The notes beneath the pieces are model-generated. The model worked only from the letters and a program-made list of their open reading frames with translations. It did no database searches and was not told the origin of the DNA. Positions 26,386-36,158 of a DNA stretch of 64,000 nt are shown here, piece by piece. The stretch comes from Pontibacillus sp. HMF3514 (GTDB lineage Bacteria; Bacillota; Bacilli; Bacillales; BH030062). The stretch is from assembly GCF_009858175.1 (NCBI RefSeq), contig NZ_CP047393.1:2852001-2916000 (forward strand), given 5' to 3'. The number at the start of each line of letters is the position of its first letter. Position 1 is the stretch's first letter. The translations under genes and the position numbers were made by a program.

Positions 26386-29025
26386 TTACTTCGCATCATA
26401 CCATGTGTCACCTTGTTCATCGTCCACTTTTAATGGAACTTCAAGATCGACCGTTTCTTCCATCACCTTCGTAACTAAGCTTTGTAGCTTTTCTAATTCC
26501 GCTTCAGGTGCCTCGAGGATTAATTCGTCATGAACTTGTAAAAGCATGCGTGCTTCTAGCCCTTCTTGCTCTAAAGCGTGATAAAGATCAATCATAGCCT
26601 TTTTAATGATATCTGCTGCAGTACCCTGAATTGGTGTATTCATTGCTGTACGCTCTGCAAAGCTTCTACGGTTGAAGTTTCGACTAGTGATCTCCGGTAA
26701 ATAACGACGACGGTTCATGAGAGTTGTTACATATCCGTTTTGCTTTGCTTCTTGTACGACCTCATCCATGTATGCTTTTACCCCTGGGTAGCTTTCAAGA
26801 TATCGATCGATAAATTTCTTCGCTTCCTTACGAGGAATTCCCAGGCTTTGAGAAAGGCCGTAATCACTAATTCCATAAACGATTCCGAAGTTGACCGCTT
26901 TCGCCTGACGACGCATTTGATCCGTAACTTCACCTTCAGATACATGGAAAACATCCATTGCTGTCTTCGTATGAACATCTGCTCCCTCTTTAAAGGCACT
27001 AATTAACTTTTCATCCTGTGCTATGTGTGCAAGAACACGAAGCTCAATTTGAGAGTAGTCAGCGGCAAAGATCTTCCAACCCTCTTCTGATGGAATGAAC
27101 GCTTGTCTGATCTTTCTTCCTTCTTCTAAACGAATCGGGATATTTTGCAGGTTTGGTTCAATCGAACTTAGACGACCTGTTTGGGTTAATGCCTGATTAA
27201 ATCTTGTATGAATTTTATTTGTATCCTCATGGACTACCTTGAGCAGTCCTTCAATATATGTGGATTGAAGTTTACCTAACTGACGGTACATTAAGATTTT
27301 TTCAATAATCGGGTGTTTATCTTGCAGTTGCTCTAAAATATCTGCTGATGTTGAATAACCCGTTTTGGTTTTCTTAATAACTGGAAGCTCAAGCTTTTCA
27401 AATAGAATGGGACCTAGTTGCTTAGGTGAATTTAAATTAAACTCTTCTCCAGCAAGCTCGTACACTTCTTTCTCTAATTCAGCAAGGCGTTCCTTAAGGT
27501 CTTCCCCCATTTGTTTCAAGCGGTCTACATCTACCTGCACACCTGTGTATTCCATGACACCTAGAATTTGAGAAAGCGGCATTTCAAGCTCATGGTATAA
27601 ATTCCACTGTTCATTTTCTTTTAATTGTTCCTCAACTGTTTCTTTTAATTGAAACAGCATGTCTGTTTTGCGACCTACATGATCCGCTAACAGGTCTGTC
27701 TCAGGAACCTTCATTTTGGCTCCTTTCCCATATACTTCTTCATCAAAAGCTACTTCTTTTCTCCCCATTCGTTGACTGATTGCAGGGATATCGTGATGAT
27801 TTTCAGAAGGGTTAATAATATAGGAGGCAATTAACAGATCAAACGAGAGCCCCTTTACATCAATACCATAGCGCTTCATTGCGACTAGTGTTTTCTTAGC
27901 ATCAAAGACCCACTTTTTCTTATTCGTATCTTCTGCCCATTTCTTAAACACTTCTGAATGAAGAGCTTGATCTCCAGGAATGAAGTACTTGCCACCTTTA
28001 TGAACAAGTCCAACTCCTTCAATATCAGCAGTGTGATAGCTTTCGCTAAGCATCTCAATTACTAGTGCAGTTGTTTCAGCTAAGTGCTCTTCTCTAACTT
28101 CTTCAATGGTTTCTACTTCTATGTGAGGTAAGCTTTCGTTTACTTCCTCCGCTTCAGCCTCTTCACCACCAATGCGACTTAGAAGTGAGTTAAACCCTAG
28201 ATCACGGAAAAAGCTGCTTACCTGTTGATATTCGTAGCCTTCATATTGTGCTTTTTCTAAACCTACCTCAATAGGTGAATAAACATTGATCGTTACAAGA
28301 TCTTTACTCATATAAGCATTGTCTTTGTTATCGGTAAGCTTTTCTTTTAATTTTTTACCACTGACCTCTTCTAAGTGTTCATAAACACCATCAAGGGTCT
28401 CGAATTGTTTAAGTAATTTAACAGCCGTTTTCTCACCTACTCCAGGAACTCCTGGGATGTTATCTGAGCTATCTCCCATTAACGCTTTTAAGTCAATAAT
28501 TTGATTCGGATCCACGTCCATCTTTTCTTTCATAAATGACGGTGTGTACGTTTCTACATTTGTAATTCCCTTTTTGGTAAGCGCAACGGATACTTTATCA
28601 GAAACAAGCTGTAATAAGTCACGGTCACCACTAATAACTTTTACATCCCATTCTTCTTGCTCACCTAGGCGAGCAAGAGTACCGATGATGTCATCTGCTT
28701 CATATTGATCAAGTTCGTAATGAGAAATGTGAAAGGCATCTAGCAATTCACGTATTAGTGGAAATTGTTCGGATAACTCTGGAGGTGTCTTTTGGCGCCC
28801 ACCTTTATATTCTTCATACGTTTTATGTCTGAAAGTTGTCTTCCCAGCATCAAAAGCAACTAGAACATGAGAAGGCTGTTCTTCCTCTAGAATCTTTAAC
28901 AGCATCGTTGTAAAACCATAAACTGCATTTGTATGTACGCCTTTATCATTGTTCAATAGCGGGAGAGCAAAAAACGCGCGGTAAGCAATACTGTTCCCGT
29001 CGATTAATATTAATTTTTGAGACAT
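26386..29025 (-). CDS. polA: DNA polymerase I
   Basis: 879-aa PolI. The 5'-nuclease domain (about 1-290) has DGNSIAYRAFFALP, GDRDLLQL and the SDNIPGVPGVGEKTA H3TH motif. The 3'-5' exonuclease-like domain (about 300-470) lacks the usual DTET acidic residues (it reads VIEMLSESYH), as in other Bacillus PolI, so it should be inactive. Polymerase motifs are DYSQIELRVLAHIAQD (A), RRQAKAVNFGIVYG (B) and QVHDELILE (C). The start at 29025 is eight bases after GGAG. Confidence 0.97.
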   Translation of the reverse strand: MSQKLILIDGNSIAYRAFFALPLLNNDKGVHTNAVYGFTTMLLKILEEEQPSHVLVAFDAGKTTFRHKTYEEYKGGRQKTPPELSEQFPLIRELLDAFHISHYELDQYEADDIIGTLARLGEQEEWDVKVISGDRDLLQLVSDKVSVALTKKGITNVETYTPSFMKEKMDVDPNQIIDLKALMGDSSDNIPGVPGVGEKTAVKLLKQFETLDGVYEHLEEVSGKKLKEKLTDNKDNAYMSKDLVTINVYSPIEVGLEKAQYEGYEYQQVSSFFRDLGFNSLLSRIGGEEAEAEEVNESLPHIEVETIEEVREEHLAETTALVIEMLSESYHTADIEGVGLVHKGGKYFIPGDQALHSEVFKKWAEDTNKKKWVFDAKKTLVAMKRYGIDVKGLSFDLLIASYIINPSENHHDIPAISQRMGRKEVAFDEEVYGKGAKMKVPETDLLADHVGRKTDMLFQLKETVEEQLKENEQWNLYHELEMPLSQILGVMEYTGVQVDVDRLKQMGEDLKERLAELEKEVYELAGEEFNLNSPKQLGPILFEKLELPVIKKTKTGYSTSADILEQLQDKHPIIEKILMYRQLGKLQSTYIEGLLKVVHEDTNKIHTRFNQALTQTGRLSSIEPNLQNIPIRLEEGRKIRQAFIPSEEGWKIFAADYSQIELRVLAHIAQDEKLISAFKEGADVHTKTAMDVFHVSEGEVTDQMRRQAKAVNFGIVYGISDYGLSQSLGIPRKEAKKFIDRYLESYPGVKAYMDEVVQEAKQNGYVTTLMNRRRYLPEITSRNFNRRSFAERTAMNTPIQGTAADIIKKAMIDLYHALEQEGLEARMLLQVHDELILEAPEAELEKLQSLVTKVMEETVDLEVPLKVDDEQGDTWYDAK

Positions 29026-29081
29026 GTCGTGCACTCCTTTATACGTGATCGATCATTTATGTAGTCAATTCGAAACTATGC

Positions 29082-29143
29082 AAAAAAAAGCGACTCTTTC
29101 CTCTCATTTTACCATGTTCGGTAAGAGAAAGAAAAAGTCGCCT
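29082..29143 (-). terminator. hflC terminator
   Basis: GCGACT...TTACC/GGTAA...AGTCGC long hairpin followed by eight Ts on the minus strand, between hflC and polA. Confidence 0.8.
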
Positions 29144-29148
29144 CTGTA

Positions 29149-30078
29149 TTATTCAAAATATCCGGTTAATGTTTGTGCGTAAGGAGAATCTTGTGGCAGG
29201 ATAATCGTTGTCTCTCCATCGATCGTCGTCTTATAAGATTCTAGAGTACGGTAAAGTCGATAGAACGATTCATCCTTAGAAAAGGACTCATTATAAATAC
29301 GCGCTGCTTCCTGTTCACCTTCCCCTCGGATTTGTGCAGCCTGAGCATCTGCTTTTGCTAGCATTTCTTTTACATCACGGTCTGTTTGAGCGATAATACG
29401 ACTTTTCTCAGCATCACCTTGAGATAGGTATTCCTGAGCTTTTGTTTCACGCTCTGAAATCATGCGGCGGTATACTGACTGCTCGTTCTCGTCGGGTAAA
29501 TCAGTTCGTTTAATTCGTACATCTTCCACACGAATTCCGTATTCATCACGTGCTAGCAATTCGTTCACTTGTTTCGTAACTCGTTCATTTAAATTACCTC
29601 TTGAGGATTTTTCATCATTAATAATCTCTTCATAATTCATTCGACCTAACTCGGTCCGAATAACAGAAAATATAAACTCACCCATACGAGTTTCTGCATT
29701 TACCATGTTTCTGGCTGTGTTAATCATATTATCTGGATCGGTGATATGCCATACTGCATAGTTATCAATAATCATACGCTTCTTATCCAGTGTATTAATC
29801 TCTTTTTGTGCTACATCATAGACCATTTTCTTTTTTGGAAGCGTTGTAACGGTTTGAATAAATGGAACCTTAAACTTAAGACCCGGTGTTTCTTCAGTAT
29901 TCACAATTTCCCCAAACTGTCGTACAACTTTATATTCTCCCTCTTTAACAATAAAAATAGAGTTAAATAACCCAATAAGTAATAGCACAAACACGATAAG
30001 AGAAAGTCCAATTCTTACATATCGTTTAATCTCGTTAGAACTAGGTTTATTCATTTCTACAATGTTTTCATTACTCAT
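29149..30078 (-). CDS. hflC: SPFH-domain protease modulator HflC
   Basis: 309-aa band-7/SPFH protein with one N-terminal membrane anchor (about 22-45), the SPFH domain (FIVKEGEYKVVRQFG...) and a C-terminal coiled coil (QAEYLSQGDAEKSRIIAQTDRDV-like). HflK and HflC form a large membrane complex around FtsH. It overlaps hflK by eight bases. B. subtilis has no hflKC at this position, so the pair marks a difference from that reference. Confidence 0.93.
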   Translation of the reverse strand: MSNENIVEMNKPSSNEIKRYVRIGLSLIVFVLLLIGLFNSIFIVKEGEYKVVRQFGEIVNTEETPGLKFKVPFIQTVTTLPKKKMVYDVAQKEINTLDKKRMIIDNYAVWHITDPDNMINTARNMVNAETRMGEFIFSVIRTELGRMNYEEIINDEKSSRGNLNERVTKQVNELLARDEYGIRVEDVRIKRTDLPDENEQSVYRRMISERETKAQEYLSQGDAEKSRIIAQTDRDVKEMLAKADAQAAQIRGEGEQEAARIYNESFSKDESFYRLYRTLESYKTTIDGETTIILPQDSPYAQTLTGYFE

Positions 30079-31021
30079 TGTTGGACCCTCCCTGTGCTGG
30101 TGCTACTGTTTTTGATTTGCTAGGGTCTAAAGGTAAATATTTCAAGGTATTCCCACTATCATTCATAATATAGATTTTCGCCTCAGGTAACACTTCTTCA
30201 AGTGTTTCAATCACAAGACGGTCTTTTGTAATAGTAGGAGATTTCGCATATTCTTCATACAGTGCGTCAAATTGTGCAACATCACCTTTTGCTTTTTGAA
30301 TTCGAGCTACTTTATCTCCTTCGGCTCTTGAGATAATGGCATCCTTTTCTCCTAATGCTTCTTCATATTTTTGGTTTCTATATTTCTTTGCTTCGTTAAT
30401 TTTCGTATTCATCGTTTCACGTGCATCTGTAACCTTTGTAAATGCAGTACGAACTTCTTCATTTGGAAGGTCTACTTCTTGTAGCTTCACATCAATAATG
30501 GAAATGCCAATATCATAGTCAGCTATCAGAGACTTTAACAATTCACGCACATCATTTTCGATCTCAGCCTTTCCAGAAGTTAAGGCTTCATCAATTTTAG
30601 ATGAACCAATAATCCCTCTTAATGAGGCGGAAGTGGCATTATTTAAAATTTGTTTTGGATCTGCAGAGTGGAATAAGTATTGGGATGGCGCTGTAATCTT
30701 CCATTGTACAACTAAATCGGCTAATACAATGTTTTCATCTCCCGTAATCATTCGAATCTGATCTGCTCCTGATTTATCATCTTGGTTGTATCCGAAATCA
30801 AGACTAAAGGTTTCTTTAGATACCTTTCTAACTTCTTGAACAGGCCAAGGCATTTTAAAATGAAGTCCTGGAGTTGTAATATCCTCACCTGCTTCACCAA
30901 AAGTTAACATCGTAGCTTGTTCGGATTCATCGACGGTGTACCAGCTTGTTATCCCAACAATGGCTAGTACAACGACGCCAACTGTAATGGCAAGCCACAT
31001 GTAGATTTGTTTTAATGTCAT
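30071..31021 (-). CDS. hflK: SPFH-domain protease modulator HflK
   Basis: 316-aa partner of HflC. It has a membrane anchor at about 8-28, then the SPFH domain (MLTFGEAGEDITTPGLHFKMPWPVQ), a long helical region (EALGEKDAIISRAEGDKVARIQKAKGD) and a conserved hydrophobic end. GGGGAG lies nine bases before the ATG. SE2 lies upstream, so the promoter must be in 31022-31160 or within the element. Confidence 0.93.
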   Translation of the reverse strand: MTLKQIYMWLAITVGVVVLAIVGITSWYTVDESEQATMLTFGEAGEDITTPGLHFKMPWPVQEVRKVSKETFSLDFGYNQDDKSGADQIRMITGDENIVLADLVVQWKITAPSQYLFHSADPKQILNNATSASLRGIIGSSKIDEALTSGKAEIENDVRELLKSLIADYDIGISIIDVKLQEVDLPNEEVRTAFTKVTDARETMNTKINEAKKYRNQKYEEALGEKDAIISRAEGDKVARIQKAKGDVAQFDALYEEYAKSPTITKDRLVIETLEEVLPEAKIYIMNDSGNTLKYLPLDPSKSKTVAPAQGGSNNE

Positions 31022-31161
31022 TCGCTTTCTCTCCCCTTATTTCATGATTGTTACAATTGTATTACGAATTATGTCAGTCATACGTTTCATTCTATCACAA
31101 ATTTTTTACTTTTAAGTTAAGAAGAAGGAAAGAAAAATATGGTGGATGTTTATTTAGACTG

Positions 31162-31842
31162 TTATTCCATTAAAGCCCCCTTATGTTGAAGACTTGGTTT
31201 CGAGATAATGTGCAGTGGAGGTCCGTTGTTGGAAAAGAGTAAGGGGTTCATTGAAACGGCAAGCCTCCTGTGGAAGACCAGCCGAGCTTCCTCGTTCGCA
31301 AGCTCTCTGCGGGATCTCGTCAGCCCTTTGCTACCACTGGAGTTTGCCGTTTCCTTCACCCCTTTGCGTTTATGGAGGTTAACGGACCCTAGTTATTTGA
31401 GCTCTAACCCTTACGGACATCTGTTCCTTTATTTTGAACTTTAAAGGTATTTCGAGGTTCGTTACGGACATATGGTACCTTATTTGTGACAGATTGCTCT
31501 TTATTAAGGTGATTTGCAGTAATTAGCGGAATGAATGTCCGTAAGCTCTTTAGAAAAACCATTTTAAGGTGAAATAGCGGATCAAATGTCCGTAAGCATT
31601 ACCTCCTCATATCGCTGCGGTTCCGTTCATCACCATTCGGCTAAGGTGGGCTTGGGAACGGGTTGACTCCTCCGGAAAAACGGGCGAGCGAGACCCCGCA
31701 AGAAGCGTAGCGGATGAGGAGGCTCGATCGTTCGTCCGGGGAAAGCAACCCGTTCCCAAGCCCACCGCACTCCACAATAGCAACGGAACCGCCTATCTCA
31801 CTAAAACAGTTATTCCATATTACTGCCATTTAATTGAATAAA
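31162..31842. repeat. modular palindromic element SE2 (L-A-array-B-R)
   Basis: 681 bases, same orientation and layout as SE1, between hflK and phoR. Left end at 31162-31210; palindrome A at 31220-31388 with perfect ends GGTCCGTT/AACGGACC; 24-bp units at 31411, 31462 (direct), 31521 and 31572 (inverted); palindrome B at 31617-31792 with perfect 11-bp ends; right end at about 31807-31842. The unit spacing 51, 59, 51 is identical to SE1 although unit sequences differ. The rest of the 992-base gap holds the phoR terminator and little else. Confidence 0.88.
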
Positions 31843-31903
31843 TTTTGTATGACCTTACTTAAGTATCATCTATCAAAAAAACAATATTTTACATTATGTA
31901 AAT

Positions 31904-31936
31904 TAAAAAGGACGGAAGCGCTGTTCGCTTCCGCCA
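31904..31936 (-). terminator. phoR terminator
   Basis: GGACGGAAGCG/CGCTTCCGCC stem with five Ts on the minus strand, about 80 bases after the phoR stop. Confidence 0.85.
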
Positions 31937-32013
31937 AACAAAGAAAACACCTTGGATGAAAGGGTTTCATAGTAAATATATCAATGGAGTATAAAGGGAT
32001 ATTTAACAGAATA

Positions 32014-33765
32014 TTAAGTTTTTGTAAACTTTTTCGGTAAGTAGATATGAAAAGCAGTACCTTTTTGGTATTCACTCTCTACTTCAATCCAGCCTTCATG
32101 TGCTTCAACAATATGTTTTACAATGGCTAAACCAAGGCCTGTTCCACCTGAGTTTCGACTTCTCGCTTTATCCACACGATAAAAACGTTCAAAAATCCGC
32201 GGAATATCCTCTTCAGGAATACCAATGCCTGTATCTTTTACGATAATTTCCATATAGTCATCATTACTATGGAGTTCAATCCCCACCTCGCCTTGCTGAG
32301 GAGTATAATTGATTGCATTCGTCAACATATTCATGACAACCTGCTTCAGTCTTGCTGAGTCTGCACGGATCGTTTCACCTTCATGAATGTTTTGGTTTAT
32401 CGTAATGTCTTTTTCTTTAGCTTGTTGTTCAACGATTGGAACGATATCCTCGATTAATTCTTTTAAAGATACAGATTCAATATTTAAATGAAATCCTTCT
32501 TTTTCTAACTTAGATAATTCAAGTAAATCATGAATGAGTGACTGCAGACGTTCACTTTCTTTAAGAATGATGTTAATAAACTGTTCTCGAAGAGCTTCGT
32601 CTTCCATAGCTCCTTGGAGCAACGTTTCAGAAAAGCCTCTAATGGAAGTAATCGGTGTTTTCAACTCGTGAGAAACATTAGCTACAAAGTCTTTTCTCAT
32701 CTGTTCGAGATGTTTTAATTCTGTTATATCATGGAAAACAAGCACAACGCCTTTCCATTCTTTTTCATGATTAATAATTGGAGCACCTAACACTTCCAAA
32801 AATCGTCTTTCAATTTGCAAAGGAAGAATAAATGAATTTCGAACGGTCTCCTCCGTCATAAAAACTTCTTTAACAGCCTTGTGGATTTCCTCTTCTTTTA
32901 CAGCCTCATAGTATAAGTATCCTAAATAATCAGAAGAACTTCCACCAAAGCTTTCTAAGAATGCGCGGTTTACTAAATGAATATAGCCTTTTTCATCAAT
33001 TAACATAAGCCCGTTGCCCATATTGCTGATAACAGCTTCTAGACGATCTTTTTGCATTTGCTTTTGCATCGTCATCTCTTGTAAGTTTCTGGCTAAAACG
33101 TTTATAGAGGTCGTTAACTTCTCCGCTTCTCCAAAGTTCCCTTCGTATGTACGAGCCCGATAATTCCCTTTAGCAAGCTCATCGGCAACTCCAGAAGCTG
33201 ATCGTATAGGCTTAATATATTTTTCGAATATATTGCGACCCAATGTCGCCATCACTAAAATACCAATAAACATTGTTATGCCAATGATTAGCCAAATGTT
33301 AGAAGTGACATTAACTAGCGAGCTTATTTTTAACACGAGAATTAAAGAACCATCTAAACTACTCGAATTTGTTTGAATTGGATAGAAAAACATATGCTCA
33401 CGTAAATAACCTTTTTGATAATCTGAGAAGTTACCATCGCTATCCGTAATAAAATGTTGTACAGTCGTCATCTCTTTATTGGATAAGCGTAGGATATCCT
33501 CTGTATTATTCAAAAGAACTTCTTTTTCTTGAGTAACATAAATCATTCCGATATTTAATTGACGGCTTGACTCATCCAATTGCTGTAAATCAGAAGCATC
33601 ATTCACAAATTCAGATAAATATTGAGCCTCATTTTTTACTCGCTCTTCAATGACATCAGCCACGAAGTTTTTCGTGAGTTGAGCCAATACTAACCCTAGT
33701 CCTAACATAAGCAAAATAGCGATAATCGAATAGGTTAGAAACGGACGAGAATCATACTTTTGCAT
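32014..33765 (-). CDS. phoR: phosphate-response sensor kinase PhoR
   Basis: 583-aa membrane histidine kinase (B. subtilis PhoR 579 aa). TM1 (about 10-30), an extracytoplasmic domain, TM2 (about 150-172), HAMP, and a PAS domain (about 240-330) precede the kinase core. The H-box is FVANVSHELKTPITSIRG. The N-box is MNMLTNAINYTP and the G-boxes are DTGIGIPEED and GTGLGLAIVKHI. The start at 33765 overlaps the end of phoP by 14 bases and uses its GGAGGATCC as ribosome site. Confidence 0.95.
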   Translation of the reverse strand: MQKYDSRPFLTYSIIAILLMLGLGLVLAQLTKNFVADVIEERVKNEAQYLSEFVNDASDLQQLDESSRQLNIGMIYVTQEKEVLLNNTEDILRLSNKEMTTVQHFITDSDGNFSDYQKGYLREHMFFYPIQTNSSSLDGSLILVLKISSLVNVTSNIWLIIGITMFIGILVMATLGRNIFEKYIKPIRSASGVADELAKGNYRARTYEGNFGEAEKLTTSINVLARNLQEMTMQKQMQKDRLEAVISNMGNGLMLIDEKGYIHLVNRAFLESFGGSSSDYLGYLYYEAVKEEEIHKAVKEVFMTEETVRNSFILPLQIERRFLEVLGAPIINHEKEWKGVVLVFHDITELKHLEQMRKDFVANVSHELKTPITSIRGFSETLLQGAMEDEALREQFINIILKESERLQSLIHDLLELSKLEKEGFHLNIESVSLKELIEDIVPIVEQQAKEKDITINQNIHEGETIRADSARLKQVVMNMLTNAINYTPQQGEVGIELHSNDDYMEIIVKDTGIGIPEEDIPRIFERFYRVDKARSRNSGGTGLGLAIVKHIVEAHEGWIEVESEYQKGTAFHIYLPKKFTKT

Positions 33766-34468
33766 CGCGAGAAGGATCCTCCATTTTGTATCCCAGCCCT
33801 CTAATTGTTTTAATATAAACAGGTTTCTTTGTATCTGGTTCAATCTTCTCTCTTAAATGACTGATATGAACATCAACTATACGTGTATCACCAACAAAAT
33901 CATAATTCCATACAGCACTTAAAAGTTGATCACGGGATAAGACACGCCCTTTATTTCTACTTAAGTAAAGGAGAAGCTCAAATTCCTTCGGTGTCAATAT
34001 CATGGATTCCTCTTTAATGGTTGCTTCGTACTGTTCTGGGTACACAACTAAATCTGCAATTTGAATACTAGGACTATCAGATTCTTTTTCTTTCGTTGTA
34101 TATGTCATTCGTCGAAGAATTGCTTTAATTCTAGCTACTACTTCCCGAGGACTAAATGGTTTGGTTAAATAATCATCTGCACCTAATTCTAACCCAAGGA
34201 CTTTATCAAATTCATCATCTTTAGCAGTAAGCATGAGGATAGGTGTTTGGATTTGTTTTTGTCTGATCTGTTTACAAACTTCCATGCCATCCATCTCAGG
34301 AAGCATGACATCTAGCACGATTAAATCAAAGGTATGTTCATTTGCTTGATTCAATGCCTCTTGGCCTGTATAAGCTACTTCAGTATCAAAACCAGCTTGT
34401 TCGATATTATATTTTAACAAGGTTACAATAGATTCTTCATCATCTACTATAAGTATTTTTTGAGACAT
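33752..34468 (-). CDS. phoP: phosphate-response regulator PhoP
   Basis: 238-aa OmpR-family response regulator. The receiver domain has the acidic pocket (VDDEES), the phosphoacceptor Asp in LIVLDVMLPEMDG near 53, and Lys in YLTKPFSPREV. The winged helix (LTPKEFELLLYLSRNKGRVLSRDQLL) begins near 165. GAGGTG lies eight bases before the ATG. It forms an overlapping operon with phoR. Confidence 0.96.
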   Translation of the reverse strand: MSQKILIVDDEESIVTLLKYNIEQAGFDTEVAYTGQEALNQANEHTFDLIVLDVMLPEMDGMEVCKQIRQKQIQTPILMLTAKDDEFDKVLGLELGADDYLTKPFSPREVVARIKAILRRMTYTTKEKESDSPSIQIADLVVYPEQYEATIKEESMILTPKEFELLLYLSRNKGRVLSRDQLLSAVWNYDFVGDTRIVDVHISHLREKIEPDTKKPVYIKTIRGLGYKMEDPSRDAKV

Positions 34469-34573
34469 GTACCTAACACCTCAGTTCTATAATGTACTTC
34501 CATCATACAATGAAGCTCCTATTTTCAAAAGAATTTAAACCCCTTACAGATGAAATTTTACAGAGTTTTTACA

Positions 34574-34605
34574 AACAAAAAGATTCCCTTGTTAAGGGAA
34601 TCTTA
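34574..34605 (-). terminator. terminator downstream of phoP-side intergenic region, upstream of the MaoC-like stop
   Basis: AGATTCCCTT/AAGGGAATCT with a three-base loop and minus-strand T-rich tail; it terminates the MaoC-like gene. Confidence 0.8.
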
Positions 34606-34618
34606 TGCAAATCAGTTA

Positions 34619-35095
34619 TTAATAAAAGTTTTCAAGAGAGCGAGCATTCATAGACTCTGGCTCATAAGCAGGTGATACTTCAACTGTACCTGTTATGACT
34701 ACTTGTTGATCTTCATTCAAGCCAGTAACTTTAACAGATACAACATGTTCTGCCTGTTTAACCTCAATTACCTCTAATGTAATCGTCACTTCTGAATAAT
34801 GATAAACCGGTTTAGGGTAGCGGATGTGCTCTTCTACAATGTGACATCCAGGTCCAGGAAGCTGCATGGATACCGCCGATGTTACCAATCCAATTAACAT
34901 AACAGGTGGAACAAGTGGCTGTTTAAATGGCGTCTGAGATGCATAATCATGTTGAATATAAAGAGGATTTGCATCATCTGTAATACCTAAATAGAGTAAA
35001 AGATCCTTGTCTTCAATTTTAGCAGTTGTAGTGTAAGAATCACCGACATTAATGTCTTTCAACTTTTTCCCAAGTGTTCGTTTTTTACCTAACAT
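34619..35095 (-). CDS. MaoC-like hot-dog protein, catalytic His missing
   Basis: 158-aa hot-dog fold protein of the MaoC/R-hydratase type. The segment TDDANPLYIQHDYASQ aligns with the hydratase signature GDxNPxH, but the His is Tyr here. The usual HGM further on reads PPVM. The overhanging segment LPGPGCHIVEEHIRYPKPVY is otherwise typical. Hydratase activity is therefore doubtful; a binding or thioesterase-like role is possible. The ATG at 35095 is eight bases after GGGGG. It lies between mdh and phoP. Confidence 0.78.
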   Translation of the reverse strand: MLGKKRTLGKKLKDINVGDSYTTTAKIEDKDLLLYLGITDDANPLYIQHDYASQTPFKQPLVPPVMLIGLVTSAVSMQLPGPGCHIVEEHIRYPKPVYHYSEVTITLEVIEVKQAEHVVSVKVTGLNEDQQVVITGTVEVSPAYEPESMNARSLENFY

Positions 35096-35138
35096 TTTGC
35101 GCACCCCCTAAACGTAAGCGTTTTCCTAAGATTGATAA

Positions 35139-35168
35139 GAAAAGCCCGGTGCTAAACCGAGCTTTCTA
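35139..35168 (-). terminator. mdh terminator
   Basis: AAAGC-CGGT/ACCG-GCTTT stem with T-rich minus-strand tail after mdh. Confidence 0.7.
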
Positions 35169-35192
35169 GTCAATAAATGAAAACATCGAGTG

Positions 35193-36131
35193 TTATTCGA
35201 TTACATTCATTACGTGTTTAACAGAGTCTGCTGATTTATCTAATGCAGCCTTCTCATCTTCAGTAAGATCTAGTTCAATAATATCCTCTAAACCATTACC
35301 ACCTAAGATTGTAGGTACACCTAAATAAATATCTTTATAGCCATACTCACCTTCAAGGTAAGCGATAGCTGGTAACACACGACGTTGGTCTTTAAGAATC
35401 GCTTCAGCCATCTCCGTTAGTGAGGCAGCTGGTGCATAATATGCACTACCGTTACCAAGAAGCCCTACAATTTCTCCCCCACCTTTACGTGTGCGCTCAA
35501 CAATTTCATCAAGACGCTCTGGAGAAATTAACTTATCTAGAGGAATACCTCCAGCGTAAGAGTAACGGATAAGTGGCACCATATCATCACCATGACCACC
35601 AAGAACGAAACCTGTAATATCTTTTACAGATAGGTTAAGCTCTTGTGCGATGAAGGTACGGAAGCGCGCCGTATCCAGCACACCACTTTGACCAATTACA
35701 CGGTGTTTAGGGAATCCAGATTCCTTGAATACAGAGTACGTCATTGCATCAACAGGGTTTGTTAATACAACGATTGTTGTTTCAGGAGAATATTTTACGA
35801 TTTGCTGAGTTACACTCTTCATAATTTTAGAGTTCGTTGCAACTAGGTCATCACGGCTCATACCAGGCTTACGAGCAATACCAGCAGTGATAATAACAAG
35901 ATCAGAATCAGCAGTATCCTCGTAGTTTGCTGTACCTGTAATATTTGAATCAAAGCCTTGTACAGGGCTTGCTTCAAGCATATCTAAGGCTTTACCTTGT
36001 GTAGGTTTTTCCTGGTCAGGAATATCTACTAGTACAACATCAGCAAGTTCTTTTTGTGCAATCATTAAAGCTGTTGTAGCACCAGTAAAACCAGCGCCAA
36101 TAACAGATACTTTTCTTCTTTGGATAGCCAT
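35193..36131 (-). CDS. mdh: malate dehydrogenase
   Basis: 312-aa LDH-like NAD malate dehydrogenase, converting malate to oxaloacetate. The Rossmann motif [17 protein letters not shown] includes VVLVDIP, whose Asp selects NAD. Substrate-binding Arg residues lie in [14 protein letters not shown], and the active-site His is in [11 protein letters not shown] near 177. The start at 36131 is preceded by AAGGAAAGGGG. It is last in citZ-icd-mdh. Confidence 0.97.
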   Translation of the reverse strand: MAIQRRKVSVIGAGFTGATTALMIAQKELADVVLVDIPDQEKPTQGKALDMLEASPVQGFDSNITGTANYEDTADSDLVIITAGIARKPGMSRDDLVATNSKIMKSVTQQIVKYSPETTIVVLTNPVDAMTYSVFKESGFPKHRVIGQSGVLDTARFRTFIAQELNLSVKDITGFVLGGHGDDMVPLIRYSYAGGIPLDKLISPERLDEIVERTRKGGGEIVGLLGNGSAYYAPAASLTEMAEAILKDQRRVLPAIAYLEGEYGYKDIYLGVPTILGGNGLEDIIELDLTEDEKAALDKSADSVKHVMNVIE

Positions 36132-36158
36132 ATTAATCCCCTTTCCTTCTAACAACAA

